A DNA stretch of 18,163 nucleotides, from the NCBI GenBank assembly GCA_030587365.1, contig JAUQZE010000036.1, positions 1 through 18,163 of the forward strand. Direction: 5' to 3'. The stretch's first letter is position 1. Each line of letters starts with the position of its first letter. This DNA is from Candidatus Freyarchaeota archaeon. GTDB taxonomy: Archaea > Asgardarchaeota > Jordiarchaeia > Jordiarchaeales > Jordiarchaeaceae. The notes beneath the pieces were generated by a model, which worked only from the letters and a program-made list of their open reading frames with translations, was not told the origin of the DNA and did not search any database. This document shows positions 1 to 6,701 of this stretch, one piece after another. Position numbers and translations under genes: made by a program.

Positions 1-234
1 GCCCACACCCTCCTACAGCTCAGCCCGAGGGACGGCGGTTCCATAGGATGGATGAGAGCCGGCCTTAAGACGGTTGGCTCCCGCTGCCGGTACGCCGCAC
101 TGGAGGTCTTAAGATCCTTCATCGACCTAGTGGTGAAACTCGCCCAGAGGGTCAGAACAGCTGACCAGATATTGCAGTTCACTCTATCAGACATGAAGGG
201 CCTCAAAACTCTATACCAGATGGAGATAACCTAA
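1..234 (+). CDS. 3' end of an unrecognised protein, cut by the window edge
   Basis: The frame is open from base 1 to the TAA at 232-234, giving 77 C-terminal residues. An internal ATG at 52 is unlikely to be the true start, because the frame is already open upstream and no Shine-Dalgarno sequence precedes it. The visible part is predicted mostly helical (for example RYAALEVLRSFIDLVVKLAQ) and ends in KTLYQMEIT. No domain is recognised. It is visibly richer in G+C than the following gene, and its stop codon overlaps the stop of the convergent ankyrin-repeat gene by two bases. Coding status rests on the open frame and protein-like composition only. Confidence 0.5.
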   Translation, partial: AHTLLQLSPRDGGSIGWMRAGLKTVGSRCRYAALEVLRSFIDLVVKLAQRVRTADQILQFTLSDMKGLKTLYQMEIT

Positions 235-1913
235 AATTTGCCAAAGTTTAGTAATAATTTAACTATCTCAAAATGACCCATATTAGCGGCTCTAATTATT
301 GCTGTTAATCCTCCATAATATTGCGTTCTGTATTCAAGATCAATTCCATGGTCGATTAATAATTTTACAGTATTATAATCAACTTGTTTTTCCCACAATA
401 ATTCTAAAAGAACATTATCCCCCTCTTCATTTGTTAAATTTACGTCCGCACCAGTATCCAAGAGAAGTTTCGATATTTCAAAGAATCGTTTATCTTCCGG
501 AACGCGCTTAACAGCATACATAATAGGGGTTCTTCCATAATCTCCCTTTTTATTTACATCCGCTCCAGCGTCAAGAAGAAGCTTCACAATTTCTACATGA
601 CCATACATACTCGCGTAATTCAAAGGCGTTTCGATATATTTTGCTTTATAATTTACATCAGCACCATTTTCTATAAGAAATCTTGCAATTTCAGCGTTGC
701 CTTCGTAATCACAGACTTGCACTAAGGCGGTGCGTCTATTTTCATCGGTGGCGTTTACCTCGGCTCCTTGTTGTATTGCTTCTTTGATCGCTCCTAAATC
801 TTTATTGCGAGTAGCTTCTAAAAGTTTATTATTTAAGGTTGCTTTAGATGGTTTAGCGCTTTTTTGTTTAGATTCTTTCACAGGTTTTAGCGTTTTAGCA
901 GTGTCATTCGTTGTTCTAGTTTTCTTTTCTATTGGTTTTAGTTTTTCTTTTCCAGTCCAAGGCATTCCTAGTTCTTCAAGAGCTTCTTTTGCTTCTTCTG
1001 TGAAATCCATACCTGTATAATGAAAAGCGTTATCGGGATTGGGAGATGTATATACTGAATATTGAAAAGCCTCAATAGCTTCTTCGACTCTGCCAGATTC
1101 CTTTAAAGCTTTTCCTAACTGATAAAACACCGCATGATTATCAGAATCCACCTCTAATGCGGATTTAAAGCATTTGGTAGCTTCATCATATTCTTTACTT
1201 TCCAAATATGCGTTTCCTAAATTGTACCATGCATCATAATGTTCTGGCATTTTCTCAACCGCTTTTCTTAAATATTCTTTCGCTAAGGCCAAATTATTAA
1301 AAACACCGTTTGCGACACCTACAATAAAAAAGGCTTCTGGATTATCGGGTTGATGCTTTAAAACAAGCAGTCCATCTTTAAGGGCTTGGCCCCATCTGCC
1401 ATAATTTATATTGCTTATTCCGCTATCTATTAATCCTTTAATCTGTTTATCAGAAAGTGAAGAAGATGAAAATATGCTTACAAAGAGATCTATAATTCGC
1501 TCTGGTGCGTTTTCAAATCCTTCTACTTCTATTGTCAGCGTTCTATTATAAGATGGCTCATTAGGCGGTCGAACACTAGTAATCATAAGGGATTGTCTTC
1601 GAGGCAATCCATATGCCTTAATCACAACAGTATCCGCCTTATGGGTTACAGAGCCTCTTTCAACCTCATCAACTTGCCATTTGACCTCAAATCCCTTTTT
1701 TTTACTTCCATATTTTCGAATAACACGTTCATAGTAGTATGGTTCAGATTCTTTTATTTCTGATATTGATTCTAAAGAGGTGATAAAATTATTATCAAGA
1801 AATTGTGCAGCTTCCAAAGAAAATGAAAGCAATGATTCATATTCTCCATCCGTAGACTCATAAGGACGAATCTCTTTATTTAATTTCTTCATTTTGGGAG
1901 TTTTTTTTGCCAT
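231..1913 (-). CDS. TPR and ankyrin-repeat protein
   Basis: This is a 560-residue protein with no signal peptide or membrane segment. Residues 1-20 are lysine-rich. Residues about 25-150 form an unrecognised alpha/beta region. Residues about 158-292 hold three to four tetratricopeptide repeats (YDAWYNLGNAYLESKEYDEA is textbook TPR). Residues 320-358 are a Lys/Thr/Pro-rich linker. Residues about 359-558 carry five to six ankyrin repeats (ETPLNYASMYGHVEIVKLLL; repeated GADVN). Both repeat types are protein-interaction scaffolds, so a cytoplasmic adaptor role is inferred; no catalytic motif is seen. The ATG at 1913 opens with a lysine-rich segment. It is transcribed alone and divergently from the thioredoxin gene. 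Its client is unknown. Confidence 0.85.
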   Translation of the reverse strand: MAKKTPKMKKLNKEIRPYESTDGEYESLLSFSLEAAQFLDNNFITSLESISEIKESEPYYYERVIRKYGSKKKGFEVKWQVDEVERGSVTHKADTVVIKAYGLPRRQSLMITSVRPPNEPSYNRTLTIEVEGFENAPERIIDLFVSIFSSSSLSDKQIKGLIDSGISNINYGRWGQALKDGLLVLKHQPDNPEAFFIVGVANGVFNNLALAKEYLRKAVEKMPEHYDAWYNLGNAYLESKEYDEATKCFKSALEVDSDNHAVFYQLGKALKESGRVEEAIEAFQYSVYTSPNPDNAFHYTGMDFTEEAKEALEELGMPWTGKEKLKPIEKKTRTTNDTAKTLKPVKESKQKSAKPSKATLNNKLLEATRNKDLGAIKEAIQQGAEVNATDENRRTALVQVCDYEGNAEIARFLIENGADVNYKAKYIETPLNYASMYGHVEIVKLLLDAGADVNKKGDYGRTPIMYAVKRVPEDKRFFEISKLLLDTGADVNLTNEEGDNVLLELLWEKQVDYNTVKLLIDHGIDLEYRTQYYGGLTAIIRAANMGHFEIVKLLLNFGKF

Positions 1914-2224
1914 TTTCTAGCAATACCTTCTAGAAGTTTTTTCTTATTCGCTCTTTTTTCGCTTTTTTAAAATATGAGATGATTTAATTATATATTTTAT
2001 ATGTTTGTTTTATTTTAACATTTCTGAAACAATTTTTCTTTCAAAATTAAATGGTGCGAAATTTTTATTGATGATATAAAATGAGAATAAATTCTACTTT
2101 CTTGGGTTTGGTTTTTTGACTCAAGTGTGCGAAGAAATTGACTATCGTAAACTTTAAATATGGTAAACTATTTGTTTAGTTGTTCAATAACCGTGCAGAA
2201 CCGCAAGTGTAACGAGGTAATAAA
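1914..2224. other. AT-rich divergent intergenic region
   Basis: These 311 bases separate the divergent TPR/ankyrin and thioredoxin genes. The stretch is very AT-rich and holds no open frame of note. The thioredoxin TATA box (2153-2160) is convincing. A TATA box for the leftward gene probably lies in the A/T-rich run around 1960-2010, but several equivalent sequences compete and none was chosen. Confidence 0.5.
2153..2160 (+). promoter_or_regulatory. TATA box of the thioredoxin-like gene
   Basis: TTTAAATA is preceded by the purine-containing stretch GTAAAC, which fits an archaeal BRE/TATA pair. Transcription would start near 2185, giving a leader of about 40 bases with the Shine-Dalgarno sequence GAGGT at 2214-2218. 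Confidence 0.55.
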
Positions 2225-2518
2225 ATGATCATTATAGAACTCTTCTACTCAAAAAACTGCCCATATTGCCCGGCAGCAAAAAAGATGGTGGAAGATTCGG
2301 TCAAAGAAGTAGAAAAATCACTCAAAGAGGATATAATAGTGAACGAAATAAACGTAAATACAAGAACCGGTCAGGAGAAAGCTAGGTTATACCAAATTCA
2401 GGGGGTCCCTACCATTGCGATCAACGGCGTAGTGACTTTTGCAGGGCTTCCACCAAGCACCCAAGCCCTCGCAAACGCAATCAGAAAATTCATCGATGGC
2501 AAACCGATTTACACCTAA
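2225..2518 (+). CDS. Small thioredoxin/glutaredoxin-fold protein (CPYC)
   Basis: This 97-residue protein carries a dithiol-disulfide active site, CPYC at residues 12-15, just after the first beta strand (IIIELFYSKN). The cis-proline loop GVPTIAING follows near residue 60, as in thioredoxin-fold oxidoreductases. The size and the CPYC motif match the small archaeal glutaredoxin-like thioredoxins, which reduce disulfides in the cytoplasm. No signal peptide is present. The ATG is fixed by GAGGT six bases upstream. The gene is monocistronic, with its own TATA box and a T-rich terminator shared with the convergent methyltransferase gene. The electron donor and target are not visible from the sequence. 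Confidence 0.9.
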   Translation: MIIIELFYSKNCPYCPAAKKMVEDSVKEVEKSLKEDIIVNEINVNTRTGQEKARLYQIQGVPTIAINGVVTFAGLPPSTQALANAIRKFIDGKPIYT

Positions 2519-2562
2519 AAACACAATCAAGAATTAAAATTATTTATCACTCTTAACTGATA

Positions 2563-2578
2563 ATTTTGTAAAATTTTT
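2563..2578. terminator. Bidirectional T-rich terminator between convergent genes
   Basis: An AATTTT/AAAATT inverted repeat is followed by a run of six T. It lies in the 62 bases between the convergent thioredoxin and FkbM genes, where an archaeal intrinsic terminator is expected. Confidence 0.45.
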
Positions 2579-2580
2579 TA

Positions 2581-3369
2581 TTATTTAGTGGCGTAAATAT
2601 CCACGGAATAAAGTTCCTTAGTAATTTCATCTACTCTTCTTATAGGTTCTAGGTTTTTACTTACTTTGTAAATCTTAAAACCGCAACCTTTTAAAAACTC
2701 AAATATTTGTTTATTCATCTCTTTGTTTTGCACATGTACCTCCATAACTATTTTTACGTTTTTGCTTTTTTTCAAAATATTTTCTGCACCTTTAAGAACC
2801 CATAGTTCGGCTCCTTCTACGTCTATTTTGATGACTCCGATGTCATTTATACCCGCATCATTTAAAACATTGTCTAACCTTCGGGTTTTTACAATAAGAG
2901 GTTTATCAGCCGTAGATGCACCACCAGTTAAAAATAATGAACTCCAACTTGACATCTTTCCAGGATAAAGTGTAGCCGTTCCCTCCTCATCGGATAATGC
3001 GTATTGGTACACTTTTATACATTTATACTTATTAACGTGAATGCTTTGGCTAAGCCAAAAGCAATTTTCTGGAAGGGGGTCAAATGCAAGCACTTTGCCT
3101 TTATCCTTCATTAATTTTGCAAAGAGAAGCGAAAAATATCCTTTATGAGCACCTACATCTACACAGGTCAGGCCTTCTTTTACTAAACTAAAAAATAATT
3201 TGGTTTTCCAATTTTCATAAACGCCAATAACTGCTCTCATTATACCTGGCTCTTTTGCATTCAGGTAAATTTTCCCGCCGTAATAATTTATAAGGAAGTG
3301 TTTATCAGGCAAAAGAAAGTTTATTCCCAAAAAAATTTTGGCTAAAACTTTTCTAAATGCAGCTTTCAA
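2581..3369 (-). CDS. FkbM-family SAM-dependent methyltransferase
   Basis: This is a 262-residue class I methyltransferase. Motif I is VDVGAHKGYFS (residues 70-80). The acidic residue at the end of beta 2 is in AFDPLPEN (95-102). The FkbM signature IKIDVEGAELWVLKGAENIL lies near 180-200. The family O-methylates sugars and polyketides and is common in archaeal surface-glycan loci; the substrate here is unknown. The start is a TTG at 3369, set by a strong GGAGG (3377-3381) seven bases upstream; no ATG is suitably placed. A TATA box lies at 3462-3472. No glycosyltransferase accompanies it, although a decayed frame lies just upstream. Confidence 0.87.
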   Translation of the reverse strand: MKAAFRKVLAKIFLGINFLLPDKHFLINYYGGKIYLNAKEPGIMRAVIGVYENWKTKLFFSLVKEGLTCVDVGAHKGYFSLLFAKLMKDKGKVLAFDPLPENCFWLSQSIHVNKYKCIKVYQYALSDEEGTATLYPGKMSSWSSLFLTGGASTADKPLIVKTRRLDNVLNDAGINDIGVIKIDVEGAELWVLKGAENILKKSKNVKIVMEVHVQNKEMNKQIFEFLKGCGFKIYKVSKNLEPIRRVDEITKELYSVDIYATK

Positions 3370-3421
3370 GGGATGTCCTCCAAAAACCTAATTGGTCTTT
3401 CACTTATTCTGTTAGTGGTCA

Positions 3422-3600
3422 TTAGGACAACTTGATATGCTTCGAATATTTTGTGACTTGCCTTTTATATTTCTTGTGGTTTCTCCGGAATTTGAAATCA
3501 AATATCTCATCTTTATCTTCAAAGATATTCCTCAAGTTCTCAAATAGATGCTTGTTATTTCTCGTTTGTGGTTCTAATATTTTGCTTTGTACTAATCCTT
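3422..3600 (-). pseudogene. Possible gene remnant upstream of the FkbM gene
   Basis: On the minus strand a frame is open for about 59 codons, ending at TAA (3422-3424), and encodes a protein-like, charged, helical peptide that includes HLFENLRNIFEDKDEIFDFK and KRQVTKYSKHIKLS. There is no usable start with a ribosome site, and the AT content makes so long an open run only mildly surprising. The FkbM promoter lies inside it. It may be the tail of a lost neighbouring gene, or chance. Confidence 0.25.
3462..3472 (-). promoter_or_regulatory. TATA box of the FkbM gene
   Basis: On the minus strand this reads AAATATAAAAG. Transcription would begin near 3438, giving a leader of about 70 bases before the TTG at 3369. 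Confidence 0.4.
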
Positions 3601-3606
3601 AAATAA
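3599..3606 (+). promoter_or_regulatory. TATA box of the glutamate dehydrogenase gene
   Basis: TTAAATAA is preceded by AATCC. The predicted transcript start near 3628 leaves a short leader before the ATG at 3657. Confidence 0.45.
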
Positions 3607-3656
3607 AACTAGAAGGTAAAAATAATAAGAAAATAATCATTAGGATGTGTTTCTCA

Positions 3657-4925
3657 ATGGCAGAGGAAAGCCCGTTCCAAAATGTGTTGAATCAATTGGA
3701 TAAAACCGCTGAGATAATGAAACTTGATCGCAACATTCATAACTTTCTCAGTAGGCCGCAGCGCTCATTAGAAGTATCCATACCCGTTAGGATGGATGAC
3801 GGAAGCATTCAAGTATTCGAAGGATACCGCGTACAATACAATTATGCACGTGGACCCTGTAAGGGAGGAGTAAGATACCATCCCTCGGTAACCTTTGATG
3901 ATGTTAAAGCCTTAGCAGCACTAATGACCTGGAAATGCGCAGTTGTTGATATCCCCTATGGAGGAGCCAAAGGAGGAGTTAGATGTGACACCAAGCAAAT
4001 GTCCCAAAAAGAACTGGAAAGACTAACTCGAAGATACACTTACATGATTATGCCAATCATAGGACCTGAAAAGGATATACCTGCACCCGACATGTACACC
4101 GACGAAAAAACCATGGCTTGGATGATGGACACCTATTCTATGATCACAGGTTACTCCGTACCGGGCGTGGTTACAGGCAAACCTCTAGAACTGGGTGGGA
4201 CTAAGGGAAGATCATATTCAACAGGTAAGGGCGTGATGTTCATAACCCGGAGGGCACTTGAATACTACAAAATACCTATAAAAGGAGCTACGATTGCCAT
4301 TCAAGGTTTTGGAAAAGTAGGCTCATACGCCGCAGAGTTTTTGAACGAGAAGGGTTGTAAAATAGTAGGCGTCACAACCATGGATGGCGGTCTATTCAAT
4401 CCCTATGGTTTAAACATACCTAAACTTTTAGAACATGCTAGATTGCAGAAACCTTTTTCCGAATTCGATGATAAAAACACGGAATACGTACCCGACCTTG
4501 ATAAGGCGAATAAACGACTCGTTAGTTTAGACGTGGATGCGTTGATCCCCGCGGCTATGGAGAATCAGATAACCCCTGAAAATGCAGGTGACGTAGAAGC
4601 AAAGATAATAGTAGAAGGCGCCAACGGTCCCACAACACCAAAGGCGGATGAAATCCTAATAGACCGCGGCATACCCGTGGTACCAGATATTCTGGCGAAT
4701 GCCGGAGGCGTTATGGTCTCCTACTTCGAGTGGGTACAATCTCTTCAATCCTACCTCTGGAGTGAGAAGGAGGTCAATGAAAGACTTAAAGAGTTAATGC
4801 TCAAAGCTTACAATGATGTATTCTCGATTCATGAGAAGGAAAAGGTGGATCTTAGAACCGCAGCCTACATCCTAGCAATTAAACGAATAGCAAAAGCAAT
4901 AGAGCTAAGAGGATTATTCCCCTGA
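3657..4925 (+). CDS. gdhA: Glutamate dehydrogenase (NAD(P)-dependent)
   Basis: The enzyme interconverts glutamate and 2-oxoglutarate plus ammonia. From the ATG at 3657 it has 422 residues, a normal hexameric GDH length. Visible family motifs are PCKGG (Lys69), TWKCA (Lys93), the active-site PYGGAKGG (Lys105), the catalytic Asp in APDM (Asp145), the Rossmann GFGKVGS (217-223) and VEGANGPTT. The start at 3657 (MAEESPF) is preferred to the ATG at 3645, because AGGATG lies nine bases before it and nothing suitable precedes 3645. The gene stands alone, with a TATA box upstream and T tracts downstream. After beta strand 2 the loop reads GVTTMDGG; coenzyme preference cannot be assigned safely. Confidence 0.96.
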   Translation: MAEESPFQNVLNQLDKTAEIMKLDRNIHNFLSRPQRSLEVSIPVRMDDGSIQVFEGYRVQYNYARGPCKGGVRYHPSVTFDDVKALAALMTWKCAVVDIPYGGAKGGVRCDTKQMSQKELERLTRRYTYMIMPIIGPEKDIPAPDMYTDEKTMAWMMDTYSMITGYSVPGVVTGKPLELGGTKGRSYSTGKGVMFITRRALEYYKIPIKGATIAIQGFGKVGSYAAEFLNEKGCKIVGVTTMDGGLFNPYGLNIPKLLEHARLQKPFSEFDDKNTEYVPDLDKANKRLVSLDVDALIPAAMENQITPENAGDVEAKIIVEGANGPTTPKADEILIDRGIPVVPDILANAGGVMVSYFEWVQSLQSYLWSEKEVNERLKELMLKAYNDVFSIHEKEKVDLRTAAYILAIKRIAKAIELRGLFP

Positions 4926-4935
4926 ATACCCAATG

Positions 4936-4970
4936 AAAAAAAAACAATATTTTTAATTTTTTTAATTTTT
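4936..4970 (+). terminator. A-run/T-tract terminator after gdhA
   Basis: Eleven bases past the stop codon a run of nine A is followed by three tracts of T (4950-4970). This is the T-rich type of archaeal terminator and can also pair weakly as a hairpin. Confidence 0.5.
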
Positions 4971-5106
4971 GGATCTGAAACGAATTCCGCGTTTTGATTA
5001 CTGTCCTGAAATTTAGAAATTCGATGAGAATGGTGTCCTTAGGTAAACTTGCGATGCTTGTGTTTTCTGGGGAGCGAACTTTTATCTTTTTTTACTTTTT
5101 TTATAG

Positions 5107-5119
5107 AAAAGGTTATATG
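5107..5119 (+). promoter_or_regulatory. BRE/TATA of the HesB-like UGA gene
   Basis: The sequence AAAAGGTTATATG is a classic archaeal BRE plus TATA. It predicts transcription from about 5140 and a leader of about 60 bases. A near-identical box (AAAAAGGTTATATC) recurs near 12676. Confidence 0.5.
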
Positions 5120-5202
5120 CGAGAAGTTATTTGTAATGTTAGCGTTAGTGTACTTACTGTGAACAAGCGAACTAACCTAGAAATCAAAAAGTAGTGATTA
5201 AT

Positions 5203-5550
5203 TTGGACATAATTGTAACAGAAAAGGCACAGGAGTACATCGCCAAAGCGTCGGAAATAATCGCAAAGAAAAATGATAAACCCGCCTTAGCCATATGGGC
5301 GGAAAGAATACACTCCTGAGGCGGCAGCCGAATAGAGATAAACATTGACGTATACTCCGAAAAAGAGATTCTAAACGCTGAAGGATTCGAAAACAAAGGC
5401 AACCTAAATGGAACCAATATACCACTCTATATTCAAAAGGTAGCTTACCCATACCTCCCAGAAAAAATAAACATCGAATATTCCGGGTTCCTGTTTAAAA
5501 AGCTCTACCTAACCGATTATAATCCTGTACGCTTTCAAGGGCGATGCTAA
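5203..5550 (+). CDS. HesB/IscA-like protein with in-frame UGA, probable selenoprotein
   Basis: One frame runs from TTG 5203 to TAA 5548-5550 with a single internal TGA at 5317-5319. Read as selenocysteine, it gives 115 residues. It starts MDIIVTEKAQEYI, the usual HesB/IscA opening (I-T-E-K-A). The UGA falls at residue 39 in IHS-U-GGSRIEI, where IscA/HesB proteins have their first metal- or sulfur-binding Cys (C-S/G-G). The 76 codons after it keep protein-like character to NPVRF and a C-terminal Cys115, as in the family's closing segment. HesB-like selenoproteins are known in some archaea. GTGAT at 5194-5199 serves as Shine-Dalgarno for the TTG; the GTG at 5194 is an alternative start. The gene is monocistronic, with its own promoter. 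The alternative is a pseudogene with one nonsense change, but the following RNA fold argues against that. Confidence 0.78.
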
Positions 5551-5555
5551 AACAC

Positions 5556-5630
5556 GGGGGTTGGAAATGACTCACATCCCAAAAAAGTGGAGGATGTGAT
5601 AATCCAACGGAAAAGCACCGTTAAACCCCC
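5556..5630 (+). promoter_or_regulatory. Candidate SECIS element in the 3' UTR
   Basis: The fold begins six bases after the stop codon of the UGA gene. Helix I pairs GTTGG (5560-5564) with CCAAC (5604-5608). Then come AAA (5565-5567) and TGAC (5568-5571) opposite TAAT (5600-5603). Helix II is eight perfect pairs, TCACATCC (5572-5579) with GGATGTGA (5592-5599). The 12-base apical loop holds six A. A GGGG/CCCC closing stem (5556-5559 with 5626-5630) and a small CGG/CCG hairpin (5608-5610 with 5618-5620) surround it. Eukaryotic and Lokiarchaeal SECIS elements have AUGA opposite GA beneath helix II and unpaired apical A residues. Here the order and spacing match, but the 3' partner reads UAAU rather than NGAN. 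Confidence 0.6.
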
Positions 5631-5683
5631 TTAACCCTTTCCACTTAGACAGTACATGTTACCTTATAATACCCACGATACTT

Positions 5684-6478
5684 TTAGAGTACTAATTTTA
5701 GCGAGTCGTATCCAATTAAAATTTTTTCTCTAGTCATATCCACCTTTTCCTGTAACTTTTCGTGTGGGGGATTCATGTGCGCAAGGTGAACCAGCACTGT
5801 TTTCTTGGCTTTCAGGTTATTTGCCAGTTCTATAGCTTCGTTTACAGTCATGTGGTGATTTAGGAAGTGAGTTGGTCGGTCTATGAACGCATCTGTTATT
5901 AGAAGATCGGGGTTTTTCATGATTCGAATGGATTCCTCCGGAATTCCCACCCCGGTGTCGCTGGTAATCACCAGCTTTTTGCCATTAATATCAAAACTAT
6001 AGCCAATCGGCTGTATGGGTTTCTCCTCGTTCCAGCTGGGGTGATAAACCGGAAAGGCTTGAAACTGAATATTATGATAGTCAACGGGTTCGTAGAGTTT
6101 TATCTCTACGCGCTTCGCATTAATTATTTTGAATCCCATTTTTTCCAATACAAAATCCAGTGTTTCCTTTAATCCAAATACCTTGACAAAATTCTGAACA
6201 CGGTAAAACTCACTGAATCCTAGAATATGATCATAATGGTGGTGTGTGTAAAGGACAGCTGCGATTCTGTTTATTCCTTCTCTAATAAGTTGGGCTCTGA
6301 GGTCGGGTCCTGTATCAATGGCAATGTTCCTATCTTTTTCTGGGTCGCGTATAAGTATTCCAAAACGTGTCCGAGAGTTCGGGATACCCTGCTTCTGAGC
6401 CAAGGTACATGTCTCACATTTGCAATTCAATTTGGGAGTCCCAACAGTATCACCACTTCCCAGAATGATTATTTCCAA
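5684..6478 (-). CDS. PhnP-like metallo-beta-lactamase-fold hydrolase
   Basis: This is a 264-residue cytoplasmic metallohydrolase. It has the GSGDTVGTP opening, a Cys cluster NCKCETC (Cys19, Cys21, Cys24), the THHHYDH metal motif (His79, His81, Asp83, His84), the bridging Asp in TSDTG (Asp174) and a late LVHLAHMNPPH histidine segment. The Cys cluster plus this motif order is typical of the PhnP/RNase Z branch of MBL proteins, which open cyclic phosphodiesters. No phn gene is nearby, so the substrate is not assigned. The start is a TTG at 6478 after GATGGT. It converges on the UGA gene, with the SECIS candidate lying between the two. A minus-strand TATA (TTTAAAAA, about 6552-6560) is plausible. 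Confidence 0.8.
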   Translation of the reverse strand: MEIIILGSGDTVGTPKLNCKCETCTLAQKQGIPNSRTRFGILIRDPEKDRNIAIDTGPDLRAQLIREGINRIAAVLYTHHHYDHILGFSEFYRVQNFVKVFGLKETLDFVLEKMGFKIINAKRVEIKLYEPVDYHNIQFQAFPVYHPSWNEEKPIQPIGYSFDINGKKLVITSDTGVGIPEESIRIMKNPDLLITDAFIDRPTHFLNHHMTVNEAIELANNLKAKKTVLVHLAHMNPPHEKLQEKVDMTREKILIGYDSLKLVL

Positions 6479-6701
6479 TTCAAACCATCTCTTTTAGGAA
6501 ACAAGTTAACACATACATATTCGATTATTTTACCGTGTTACTTAATTTGAAGATTTTTAAACCCGGATTTTTTAGGATGATGGGAATCTTGTTACGATTA
6601 AAACTCAGCCTCGTATTAATATAAAGTCTACTGGATTAACATCTTGCGGAATAGATATTTTTGCTTAAAAAAGGATAAGGAAATCCGGTTAAGTTTTTGG
6701 T

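Noticed and set aside
4994..5194. Rightward 66-codon frame between gdhA and the UGA gene
   Set aside because: It spans the promoter of the UGA gene, includes a Phe/Tyr run from T tracts, has no Shine-Dalgarno sequence and resembles no protein.
5184..5452. Two overlapping leftward frames of 77 and 84 codons opposite the HesB-like gene
   Set aside because: They are antisense shadows of a coding region; their proteins are low in charge and rich in Cys, Phe, Ser and Arg, with no ribosome site or family pattern.
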